DNA of 64,000 nt from Leptasterias polaris. Taxonomy: Eukaryota; Echinodermata; Asteroidea; Forcipulatida; Asteriidae. Position numbers and translations under genes: made by a program. The notes beneath the pieces were generated by a model. The model saw only the letters and a list, made by a program, of their open reading frames with translations, was not told the DNA's origin and ran no database searches. The DNA is taken from positions 1,185,501-1,249,500 of the forward strand of contig JAZGTN010000007.1 in NCBI GenBank assembly GCA_037783415.1. The letters run 5' to 3'. Each line of letters begins with the position of its first letter. Within the stretch, counting starts at the first letter, position 1. Below are positions 43,101-53,068 of this stretch, one piece after another.

Positions 43101-45338
43101 TTCTGCATTGAGTTATACAGAAACATCAGAGAACCCGTCTCTCAGCTTATCACCTGGTCACCATAACATGGAAGGAGAAATATGGGAAGACAAAAGCTCA
43201 GCTATATACAGATGTAGTTTCCAGGGACATCGGGGTGCTTCGATCTGATCTTCCTAACTTAATGAGGGATAGACAATAATAAGCAAATCTAAACATGATT
43301 CAGAGCTCGGTCGACTAGAGAGAGATTCATACATTCTGTTTTTAAGTAGTGCGCCACTGATAGAACCTCCCTTCTTGCTGAACCTTTTCCTTTGAGGCTT
43401 CTTGTCCAAGTGAGCGACCCGGTTACGATTTGTTCTCTTGCCGGACTTCTGAGAGAGTCCCGCGTGGCGTTTCTGGCGTGGAACACGGACCAGTAATTTG
43501 GGGTTGGGCTCGTCGGGGTTTGTGTTGTCATCCTGGGGCTGCTTTCTCTCCTTGAGAAAGGATCGTTTCTGCCGATCTGGTAAACAACAAAATTGGAGTT
43601 GACTGAAAATAGGGAACCCCAAAACAACAACAGAATTTGTTATTGTTTTCATAATTTATTGAAATGAGTCGTAGGCCGGAGGGTCGACGAACCACAGTTG
43701 GTTAACAGGCAAAGTTACGGTTCTATTAGTATTACTCAACGGAGTTGAATGAAATGCCTTTCGTACTCTATACGTTCGACTATTACGGAGCGTCATTTTG
43801 ACCCAATAGTCTGGCATTTTGGCACAGATTCAGAGTCATGCTGAATCCAGAAATAGGTCAGGCTACCAATGACCGGAAGTGTTTAGAGTGTCCTGCCTAT
43901 AGACCATGTTACCTATGTTTACAGAAATGGTGACCTTGTACATTATATGCTTTTCCTGACGGGCAAGATACTACACAGGCCATATGGGAGCATTTACATT
44001 TTTGTGTCATAATTTTCACATCAATTCAAAAGTTACAAAAGCAACTGCTGTACAGTTTTTGAGATTTCCCCCCTTTCTTCAAATCAAAAATTGAGAAAAG
44101 TCAGACAGTGTAATCACTAATCTCCATAAAATATAAGATTTCTTGTTTTCTTCCATTGAGCTGCGTACAAACTGTGCCTGCAGGAAGTCCAGGCTCTGTG
44201 GCTCTTTTGTAAACATGTGATGTCACAGGTCACATGGTCTATACGAGAACTACCTTCGGGGGATTAACGTTTATAATTCTATCGCGCAACTAGAATATTT
44301 TGTAAGCATAGTTGAAGGCTTGTTGAAAAGAAATAGGCCAGTTCTTTGCTCGTAACTAGTTTTCTTTATTTCATGTTTGGCTTAATAGCAAATAAAAAAT
44401 AGAATATTATTATTAGCACTGTGTCCAATTTCATATGCTTAAGTAGAACATTTTGCTTAAAAATGTTGTTCTAAGCAAAATGTAACAGAATACCAGTCAA
44501 AGATGGTGCATGTGACATGGTACTTTGGCTGGCAACTTTATCCTGGTAAGCATAAATTTGTTGTGCTTAGCTACTTTTTGTGCTTGGGCCTAAAGCAGCT
44601 CTATGAAACTGACCCCCTAGTTCGTTGGACGTCAGTCTCCGGTGCACCCCCCCTTCAGGGAGTGTACAACATTGGTGTTTGCCAAAGACCTGTATCCACA
44701 CTTGATACATGAAATAACAAACCTGTGAAAGTTTAAGCTCAATCGGTCTTCGGAGTCATGAGAAAACAGTGAAAAACCCAATTATATGTTTTAACTTTTT
44801 TCAAACATCGGATTTTATCCTGCAGGATAAAGACTAGGCCTATTGTTTTACTGATTCCCTAAAAAATATGGCATTTCAAGCAAAACTATTTCAAGGGAAG
44901 CTTTTCACCATGACCATCTTTATACCATGTAAGTTATGTGTAAATCTGTGAATATTTATAATATTTTCAATCTTAGTATGTTGTACACACCCTTTAAAGT
45001 TAAAGCACTGAGGAGAATAACCTGGGCTAAACAATTTATCTGATTTACTCAAGCTCTTTAATTGTAATTAAGCACATGCCTTTTCGTTCAGAATATAATA
45101 ATGATTTACCCTTGCCATTATCTTGACACCATCCGAAGAATCTTCGAAAGTCGCAAAACAGCTCCGAGGCGGCTCGTTTGACGATGGAGAATCCAGACAC
45201 TAAATTCTGATTGTCTTCTCCCACTAAAGGTGGCAGTTGTACTTCATCATGTTCAACTCCTAGCGCAGGAGTGATAACAATCAAGAAACATAGAGCCAAG
45301 CAAGACGAGCCCTGCAAACGTTTCCTAAACTCAGTCAT
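40153..45338 (-). CDS. secreted highly basic protein, 344 aa, 5 exons (gene 3)
   Basis: Exons (minus strand): 45110-45338, 43333-43576, 42448-42572, 41185-41349, 40153-40424. Phases 1-2-1-1 agree, the total is 1035 nt, and it ends in TAG. Seen: a signal peptide over residues 1-27 with a hydrophobic core and A-L-G cleavage context. Then comes an acidic stretch to a KR at 54-55, a short segment with CDFRRFFGWC (C62 and C71), then GKDRQKR. The rest is dominated by Lys/Arg, with many dibasic sites and a Lys/Arg/Ala-rich helix around residues 215-255. A Ser/Asp/Glu-rich patch precedes a basic tail. An extracellular or granule protein, a prohormone, or a polyanion-binding matrix protein would all fit. 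I do not recognise the family. It faces gene 4 head to head. Confidence 0.8.
41468..41626. mobile_element. MITE with 'tggattgcaata' ends
   Basis: tggattgcaatacgcgtcat and the inverse of tggattgcaatagacgtcat, about 160 bp apart, in intron 3 of gene 3. It contains 'caaagatggcggccaatgac'. Confidence 0.75.
41622..42036. mobile_element. MITE with TATAGACCTTTC ends
   Basis: It runs from tatagacctttcttttgttg to 'gcaatagaaaggtctata'. An internal 'aaagtgcgccggttggcatg' block is duplicated. A related copy is at 58760-58994. Confidence 0.7.
42191..42383. mobile_element. GGGCCC-ended MITE, 'catagagctgcttaagc' family
   Basis: The gggcccgatttcatagaact end faces 'gcagctctatgaaacttggc'. Family copies: 44425-44617, 49799-49988, 50021-50186, 55107-55283, 55278-55450, 55960-56153, 61409-61592. 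Confidence 0.85.
42690..42915 (+). mobile_element. tRNA-derived SINE
   Basis: B box GGTTCGATTCCC near 42716, then a body with 'tccgtggtcatgggtcaatg' and 'gctgccaaaggcgcc'. It is the forward relative of 28235-28557. It lies in intron 2 of gene 3. Confidence 0.7.
43056..43165. repeat. 110-base inverted repeat
   Basis: The arm with 'gataagctgagag' and 'gatgtttctg' pairs with its inverse across a short loop, within intron 2 of gene 3. Confidence 0.7.
43898..44243. mobile_element. MITE with TATAGACCATG ends (best copy)
   Basis: Tatagaccatgttacctatg faces 'cacatggtctata'. About 346 bp. Same family as 7615-7946. It lies in intron 1 of gene 3. Confidence 0.85.
44425..44617. mobile_element. 'catagagctgcttaagc' family MITE, diverged
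   Basis: It runs from 'ccaatttcatatgcttaagt' to 'gcagctctatgaaact'. It lies in intron 1 of gene 3. Confidence 0.7.
44657..44998. mobile_element. 'ggtgtgtacaacattgg' family MITE
   Basis: Left end 'gggagtgtacaacattgg', right end 'ttgtacacaccctttaa'. About 342 bp, without nested inserts, so it serves as a reference for 9375-9896. Confidence 0.8.
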
Positions 45339-45940
45339 CTTTTTTGTTCACAGCTTTGAAATTATAACGAGGGCCCTCGATCGGTCTACTAAACTATCTA
45401 CAAAATATTTCAGTAAAGTTGTGTACGGAACAAGATAAGGTCCACGGCACGGACGGCTGCTTGTGCGCGTGTTTTGTCTGATTTTTAAAAGTGGGCGCGA
45501 TTGACGCAAGCGATCATGGCGCGACCATAATGTGTTCCACGCCGCCCGGGCGGTACACCCCCATTATTTAGGTGGTTTTGTGTGGCTCGTCGTAGTACAC
45601 TAAAGTCGAGGTAAAAAATTTAACGACAATAACATTTGAGTAAAGTTAAACCATTTCACTTAATTTGCTGGTATTTTTCTTTTCTACAAAGATCGTTTAC
45701 TAATGCAGAAACTAGAAAACAGAAACATCTTACGTTAGGCCTAAACTGAAATGCAAAAACAATTTGGTGTTTTATTATGCGCGCCACGCGTACTCACTCG
45801 CGCAGATAACAATAAGGGTGCGTTTTGTTCTTTATTGTTTGCTTTGCATAGTTGACAAACAACTCAATGAACAACAAGATGTTGCTTTTGAATGAACACG
45901 AAACCTTTTTTAAAGGAATATTCTTGGAATAGTTTTCGGT
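45339..45940. promoter_or_regulatory. candidate shared (bidirectional) promoter of genes 3 and 4
   Basis: The two start codons are 602 bases apart and face away from each other. The interval includes a GC-rich patch ('cacgccgcccgggcggtaca', near 45540). No convincing TATA box on either side. Shared regulation is inference from geometry. Confidence 0.4.
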
Positions 45941-48900
45941 ATGAAGGCAATGATTGTCCTCGTGTTTGCTTCATTTTTGTTTATTTTGATGTCATTCAAG
46001 GTTAATGCTGAGGACACATACCAAGCTGTTTCCCCAAATCTTAACCCATCAGATGTCCATCAGCCGGCCGGTCAACTTTCGCGTCCGATGAGAAACTATT
46101 TGCCGGGCAAAGGTCAAGCCGTTCAAAATAAGAGCGGCAAGGAAAAACCCGTGGCCTTATTTTTGAAACACCAGAGGAAACACCTTCAAAATGTCGCCGG
46201 TGAGTATTTGTGAGACTGTGGGGCTGGATGGGTGTCTGTCTTGTACATTGTAGTGCATCGAATACAGAAGTCCAACCAGCATGCACCTGCACAGGGTAGA
46301 TTATTGAGCCCACCTTTTTGGGCTGTTATGGCCGGCTCTCTTAACATCGATCGGCGGCGACTATAGATAGTTCCCAGTAGACGCCATCTTTACGGGCAAA
46401 TCACATTTTGGCTTGCAGGCGCGTCAAGCGCTCAAATTATTAACGCAGCCGCGTCATTCAATAACCAATCATGCAATGAGTTTGGTGAAATGTGTGCGTG
46501 CTGCACGCCGTTCTCACGCGTAACGCATGACTGTGTGTTCCAAATTGCCCGTAAAGATGGCCGACTTACGTCATACTGCAACCTATCTATAGCCATAACA
46601 GCCCAACGAGGTGGACTAGGTGAATGAGTACTGCATGGTTAAATCTTTGGAAGCTATCAAAATATAACATTTGGTGCTCGATGTGGCTTGGGGATGTACC
46701 AACTCATAATCATTGTGTCTTCATTGTTTTCTGGGAGTCTCGGGAAAGAGGATTTGTGTTCAAAAGGAAAACAAATGTGTTAAAGTATGATTATGAAAAC
46801 ATTTGGGGGACACCCTCTCGCCTCTGCCACAAAACAGGCATGGTATGAAATATAAACGTGTGAATAAAAATAAAACACGTTTGTTTTAAATAAACTCTAT
46901 TAACTCTGCAAGATGACTTCTGTGATTGTTGTGTTTGACAGTTTTTAGCTTTTTAATCACTGTATTTTTAGCTGTTATAGCTTATTTTATTTGTTCATTA
47001 TTTTGTTATGCGCTTGTGTACATTTTATGGAATGGGCGCCTTATAAATGTAAGAAACTAGCCCAGTGACTCCTCCATTGCGTTTTACAAAAGCTGGAGAC
47101 CAAATTGGGCTAAAAAAACTGTCAACATGGACGCACCAGAAATTCAGATGCCAGCAGAGGTTTTTCATTTATCTACTGATAAACCACAAGGGACACTAAG
47201 TGTGTAAAACTTTAGTAATTTGGTGCTGAACAAAGAAAATTTGACTAGTGTGAGACTTGAACCTCTGGAAACGTGCCGGCGCTCAACCAACTGAGCTATC
47301 GAGCTCTAATGTTGGCGGTCTCCCTATTAGTATTTGTCGATAATCTTTCGTTCGGAGTGCTAGTCAGGCCATTCAACCAGTAAGATATGCGGTGTAGCCA
47401 GGGATCACACCCAAGTTTACAATACAGACTGGGAAGCGGCAGGAGAGGGATCACCTTAAGGGGATGCAACTTTTTACTTCAAAAATTTCAAGTTGCAAAC
47501 CACGAGGGAAACTGACTGTAAATTTGTAAATAATTTGGGGTTGAACAAAGTCAAATTGACTATAATAGAGCGGGACTTGAACCTCCCTCCAGACTAAGGT
47601 GAGTTCCAACCTGAACAAAGATATTGACAAGATAGGGAGACCGCCAAGATAGGGCTAAATAGCTCAGTAAGCTTCGGCACGTCAATCCGGAGGTCGCATA
47701 ATCAATTTTTTTCTTTCTTTGTAAACCAAAAAGTTCCGTTTTGAAACATCATCATCTGTCAAAGTTCGGTTGGAGAGCGAAAAAAACCAGCGAAAGTCGG
47801 GCCAAGGAAACTTAACATTCAAAGATAATTACTTTTTCTCTATTAAAGCCAAAGGTCAACCCACGACTGGGGGGGAACCCAGCGCAGACAAAAGACGCGC
47901 ACTCAGCGTCATCCAATTCAGGGCAAACCGTGACAAGGAGAAAAAGATGATCAGAGAAATTAGGAAGCTTATGGCCAGCAGTGAGTATTGTAGGAAAGAC
48001 CATGTTACCTTTGTTTACAGAGTGGTGACCTTGTACATTATAATGCATTTTCTGACAAGCAAGATACTACACATGTCATATGGGAACATTTACATTTTGT
48101 GTCATAATTTTAACATAAATTCAAGAGTTACAAAAGCAACAGCTGTACAGCTTGTGATTTGTCCCCCTTCTTCATTATCAAAAGTTGAGACAAATCAGCT
48201 AGTGCAATCTCCATAAAACGTAAGATTTACTGTATTCTTCCATTGAGCTGTGTACAAACTGTGCCTGCAGGAAGTCCAGGCTGTGGCTCTTTTGCAAACA
48301 TGTTCAAGCTCCACTGTCCCCTGCTGGTTACGTCATATCACAATCAGCCCCAGATGCCTGTAGAGAGTTTCGTTTCGTAAATGTTTAATTCTGATCCATT
48401 GGATGTTTATAGAGACACACACCGGTATGCAGAAGATGGTACTAGAGAAGCTGCGACGCGACCTAAAGAAGCTTCGGACTGAGGCAGTCACACACAAGCA
48501 ATACTTGCTTGCGAAGTTTTATGGAAAGTATTTCAGTAAGGATGATGGTAAGTATTGCAGGAAATGTAGGGTTGGCTGGACCTCTGTCTCTGGGGGGGGG
48601 GGGGGGGGGGGGGAAACCACCCCAAAACAACAACAACAACGAAACAATTGGAACGAAGACAGACGTCCAACCAGTATGAAATTATACATTATTTTAAGAG
48701 TTTTGTTTTCAAAAAATACATTGAAAGCAGCATGTGGATTTTTTTTTACTGCAGAAGATTGAGCACACAGTTGAAACACAATTTCAAAGGTACCTCCCAA
48801 AAATTGATTATTGATACAATTGAGGCAACATTTGACCACTAAGACTTGACTAGGAGACTTACAACTTGTTGGGAGAGGGCTATGATTTTTGGCTTGAAAG

Positions 48901-50435
48901 TTGCTCTAAACATCCTCTTCTTAAAAAAGTGAAAGGACTTGAGAGAATTGTAGGCCTACCTGAAACTGATACTTGTTTTGAGACTTTAACTGGAAGAATT
49001 AAGACTTGGGACTCGAGCACAAAAAGTAAAGCTTAGCATGATTCGGTGCTCGATATGGGGTACTGGTACCCCCACCCTATATGGTGCCCCTCTTGTTTGT
49101 GTCTTCATTGTGTGCTTGGGATCTCGGGAATTCTTTAGAGGATTTTAAGGGGGGGGGGGGGGGTACTTCCGATCAAGAGGAAAGTAGTGTGTTAAAGAAA
49201 ATGAGTACGGGAACAATTAGGGGGGGGGTACCCTCTACCACCATATTGGATGGAAAACCATATTGGATGGTATAAAGCATATTGGATGGTAAAAAGCATA
49301 TTGGATGGTATAAACCATAATGCTTAAAAAGGGTTACCAGCCAATGATGTCATGTATCCTCTGTGATTGTATCCTGCTCTTTTATTGTTCAGCAGACTAG
49401 TTTACAACTCCATGAACCGGGCCATGACTTCAAATTGTGACCTGACCTCTCATGACCTCTTGACTAATTAACTCGACCTCTTATGACCTCTTGATAATTA
49501 TCAATAACTGTCCCCATAATTCGATGGATTTTCAGATAAGATTGAGTTTAAAGTTCCGACAAATCCACTCAAGAATTGTATACTGCAAGCTATGATAGAC
49601 CCATCATTCTCGCCAAGCTGCAAATCAAATAGGACCTACAGTGCAAAACAATGCACAAAGAAAAGGTAAACAAGTTAATGTTAATATAATAATAATAGTA
49701 ATAATTCAATAATAATACGAACAAGAACCTAGGCCTACTGGACCGTGGCTGCTTAAGCACAAAAAGTACCTATCTAGGCACACAAATTATGCTTACCAGG
49801 GCCCAATTTCATAGAGCTGCTTAAGCAGAAAAAGTAGCTAAGAACAAAATTTCTCTTACAAGAATAAGTTTACCAGCCAAACTACCGTGTCTCATGTACA
49901 ATTTATGACTGGTATCCTGCTCATTTCTGCTTAGCAGACAATAGTTAAGCAAAATTTTCTGCTTAAGCAGTTCTATGAAATTCGGCCCAGAATGTAAGGT
50001 TACCTGCGCCAGAATACCTTGGCCCAATTTCACAGAGCTGCTTAAGCTGCAAATATTGATTAAACATTTTCTGCTTAGCATAAATGAGCTGCATACCAGT
50101 CACAAATTATACACATGGGATGGTCATTTGGCTGGTTTCCTTATTCGGGTAAGCATTATTTTGTTGTGGCTCTATGAAATTGGGCCATGTCATTATGCAC
50201 CATCTTTGACTGGCATCCTACTAATTTTCGCTTAGCAGAAAGTCTTTAGGCAAAATTGTCTCATTCCAAATTATACAGTGGTTGAATCAATGAGAGAAAT
50301 ATTTCTAAATCACAACCTCTTTATGTTCTAGGTGCTGGTGCTCAACCAGAAGAGGGGCAATGCTGTATAAACAAAAACAAGGCCATTATCGTGGTCTTCA
50401 CGGGGACGGCTTCTACTATGGGACTAAAGGGGTAA
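45941..50435 (+). CDS. secreted basic protein, 237 aa, 4 exons (gene 4)
   Basis: Exons: 45941-46199, 47765-47980, 48413-48547, 50332-50435. All introns are phase 1, the total is 714 nt, and it ends in TAA. Seen: a signal peptide over residues 1-23 ending V-N-A, an unstructured polar region, then a Lys/Arg/Glu-rich stretch (about 130-200) with helix and coiled-coil character. The tail is short and Gly-rich with a CC pair (215-216) and a hydrophobic run (AIIVVFTG). Exon 2's acceptor (gtcaaag|TT) is weaker than the others but is the only one that keeps phase. No family recognised. It shares the secreted, very basic character and phase-1 first intron of its head-to-head neighbour, gene 3; a distant relationship is possible but not shown. 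Confidence 0.65.
46362..46591. mobile_element. MITE with TATAGATAG ends
   Basis: Tatagatagttcccagtaga faces 'acctatctata', with inner inverse blocks 'gccatctttacgggcaa' and 'ttgcccgtaaagatggc'. About 230 bp, in intron 1 of gene 4. Confidence 0.8.
46900..47055 (+). mobile_element. LINE or LINE-dependent 3' end fragment
   Basis: 'tgttatgcgcttgtgtacat' and 'ttatggaatgggcgcc' followed by 'ttataaatg' match 62750-62880. This tail type is typical of non-LTR element 3' ends. Confidence 0.55.
47225..47480 (-). mobile_element. tRNA-containing dispersed repeat
   Basis: Reverse copy of the 26450-26720 family. The minus strand carries 'tagctcagttggttgagcgc'. A truncated forward relative follows at 47520-47715. 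Confidence 0.7.
47520..47715 (+). mobile_element. truncated, rearranged tRNA-containing repeat
   Basis: Holds 'gacaagatagggagaccgcc', 'taaatagctcagtaagcttc' and 'gcacgtcaatccggaggtcg' of the same family. It ends about 50 bases before exon 2 of gene 4. Confidence 0.6.
47997..48310. mobile_element. MITE, TATAGACCATG family, decayed ends
   Basis: It begins 17 bases after the exon 2 donor of gene 4, so part of the intron start is transposon-derived. The internal sequence matches 7615-7946. Confidence 0.75.
48592..48613 (+). repeat. 22-base G run
   Basis: Uninterrupted G homopolymer in intron 3 of gene 4. A second run of 15 G lies at 49149-49163 in a repeat related to 46670-46830. Length may be unreliable in the assembly. 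Confidence 0.8.
49239..49310 (+). repeat. short tandem repeat, 'catattggatggtataaag' unit
   Basis: About four units of 19-22 bases in intron 3 of gene 4. Confidence 0.8.
49799..49988. mobile_element. 'catagagctgcttaagc' family MITE
   Basis: Gggcccaatttcatagagct faces 'agttctatgaaattcggccc'. Another copy (50021-50186) follows 33 bases later, both in intron 3 of gene 4. Confidence 0.85.
50021..50186. mobile_element. 'catagagctgcttaagc' family MITE, second copy
   Basis: It runs from ggcccaatttcacagagctg to 'ggctctatgaaattgggcc', slightly shorter than its neighbour. Confidence 0.8.
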
Positions 50436-50592
50436 CACTGCGCTGTCCTCCCAACTGAAGCAATATGCCATGGGCTCCCACAAAGTTCCTGCAAGTCAAG
50501 GCAGGTTCGGGGCAGTGGTATAACAAAGGGGTGGGGACAGGGTGGGGGGAGCTCTTCTCTCAGAACCCCATGAACTCAAAATGAGATAAACA

Positions 50593-50602
50593 AATAAATA
50601 AA
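50593..50602 (+). terminator. polyadenylation signal of gene 4
   Basis: Overlapping AATAAATAAA about 158 bases after the stop codon. Confidence 0.55.
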
Positions 50603-51462
50603 AACTTATCCCTAAGTACTGCATAAAGTCAATACTTTGAGTAGTGCCAACAAAATTGTTTTAACGTGTTTAAGGTTTCACAGACCTCAACTTTTATTGT
50701 TCCTTGTTCTCTTCTTTCTTCTTCGAGGCAACATTTTATTGATGTTTGAAGACCTTCTGAAATCAATCCAGAGCATGCATTGAACCCTTATAACGAAATA
50801 ATAATTAATTGACCCACTTTTTGTTTAAGCTTCCTTCTTCAAAGCAGCCAAAGAAAAGAAACAATTACTGAAGAATTTAGAAAGTATTTTTTTTTTTTGC
50901 AGACCCAATAGTCTACTGACTGTTCGTTTGCTCTTAATTTAAGTACATTGCATAATCAATTTGGAAAATAATACACCAAACAGCAGTCTGAAAATTTGGC
51001 AATCCATACAAGAAACAGCAGTTGTGTTTGCTTGATTCTCATTGTTCAAAATCCTTTTTGCTGTGGTAAAATTCATCAAAACTTCTCAAAGTTCTACGTT
51101 CCGTGCATGAAAGCTTGGACGACTTTTTAGTCTAAACTAAAAAAACAATTTGTACTTTTTAAAGTGTTATTTCAAGCACCGGTAATCAACCAACTGACTT
51201 GGCACGTACATTATTTTAATGGAAAAGTTTCAAATAAACTTGCAGTTTGTATTAATACCTACGATCTTACACAGAGTTATTGGGCTCTCATTTATGTTCT
51301 GCATTTCTCAAGTCAGTGCAATTTGTTTGTCTTTTTAAATCAAGAAGTTTTCATCTGAAGTGAATACATATCTGCTTGAATCTATTACTCAAAATGTAGT
51401 TCATCTGCAGAGGCGTAACCAGACAGTTTCATTGGGGGGGCAAGTGGGGTCAACGACCAGGG
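50603..51462. other. intergenic between gene 4 and CNOT4, nothing recognised
   Basis: AT-rich, no supported exon or repeat. Confidence 0.4.
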
Positions 51463-51955
51463 GTCAATTCCATAGAGTTAAGATTGGTCTTAAAGGTATT
51501 GTATACTTTTGGTAACAGCTCAAAATCAGTGTCCACATTTTGTGTGATTCAACATATGCATGAACAAACAAACCTGTGAAAGTTTGAGCTCAATTGGTCA
51601 TGAAGGGCATGAGAAAATAGTGAAAAGAGACCTTATGTGTTTTCTGTTTTTCAAACATCGAGTTTATTATCACGCATGATAAAAACTTGTTTTACTCATT
51701 TCTCAGAAACGATAGCATTTTAGGCAGAAATATTTTAAGGAACCCTTTCTACCATTACTTACTTTAAATCATGTAAGTTATGTGTGAATCTGTGAACGTT
51801 TGTGTTTTTCGATCTTACCAATAGTGTACAGGGCCTTTAACTGTGTATCAATCTTAACTGCTAATCAAAGTGCGATGTCACACTACAAATCATAAAGGTA
51901 ATACTAACAACTCATCTTAAGACGAGTCTTAGTTCTTTGTGAAGTTGGCACCGGG
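51463..51955. mobile_element. 'cacaaagagct'-family MITE interrupted at a TTAA
   Basis: Halves 51463-51489 and 51841-51955 join into the host family of 11803-11950. The insert is the next entry. Confidence 0.8.
51490..51840. mobile_element. TTAA-inserted 'ggtgtgtacaac'-type MITE
   Basis: TTAA at both edges. Ends aaggtattgtatacttttgg and 'ccaatagtgtacagggcctt' are inverse with divergence. The host reads 'gatcttaactgtg' when the insert and one TTAA are removed. Confidence 0.85.
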
Positions 51956-52573
51956 GTTGAGAGTCATTGGTGACATAAAACTCTGCAACCGGGATCCAGA
52001 TCTTAGGAGGTACGTTGAAATGATGGCATTTTTACCTTTTAATAACCCCTGGAGTTATAGATCAAAGGAGCTTTTGGGAACAGTATCTATCCTCAGCGCT
52101 AGAAAAGTAGCATGACTTATTTTATTTTGAGAAAAATACAGAATTTTTTTTTGTTTACCAGGCAGACTTTAAAAAGTCTGAATTCAGATCAAAGTCTGAA
52201 ATTTATAATCCCAGAATAACAATTTTTTAAAGGTTATTTATTAATATTGTTCTTTTGGGGGCGGGTATTTAATGTATCAAAACATTAACTTGTGTATATT
52301 TTCGATCTCATGGGGGAGGGGGGTGCAAGGGTTCTCAGCGGGAAGACTTCCGCCCCACTTCCCCCATCCCCTCTGGTTACGCCACTGTCCACCTGCTCAG
52401 CAGAATAATTTTCTCAGCATATGAATGAAAAACATTTCAATGAGACAATCTCCAACACTGACCAAACTCGGGCCCACATTCAGCAGAACATAGAAGGGAA
52501 CCACTACATTATCACATGGCGTCATGGTCGGTAACCAGTTAGAAGTACAAACCTTCACGCGTATTCGAAAGTA

Positions 52574-53068
52574 GGGCCCGATTTTTAAGGATCTGCTTTA
52601 CAGGAAGCAAAAAATCAGTAGCAGAAAATCATGCTTACTGTAATATGGATGTTAACTGAGAGAACGGAGATTTTGCTTGCCATTCTTCGCTTAGACAGCC
52701 AACAAAGCAATTTGGCGCAAACCCTGTAATCGGAGAATGGTGAACGTAACTGCAAAATTCTGCCGAAAGCAGAGCCATGACATCAGGGCCCAACTTTATA
52801 TAGCTGCTTAACGGCCGATTCTGTGCTCACGTACCAGTTTCTATATCATAGCGCTGCTAACCGTAAGCACACGAAAATGCATGCTAACCTTCCAGTGCTT
52901 AATGCACGAAAATGAATGACGCAACAATGCAAATCCATGGTGAATGCGCGAGCTGGCAGCCTAATTTTCTTGCTAACCTGTGAAATACGCTTATGCTTAA
53001 GCACATTTTTCTGCTACAGTTAGCACAAAAATTTGCTTACCGTTAAGCAGCTCTATGAAATTGGGCCC
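52574..53068. mobile_element. two GGGCCC-ended MITEs sharing one terminus
   Basis: The first copy runs 52574-52791 (catggctctgcttac type, diverged). The second runs 52786-53068 and begins at the same gggccc, ending 'gcagctctatgaaattgggc' plus cc. Either the junction GGGCCC is common to both or one inserted at the other's tip. Confidence 0.75.
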
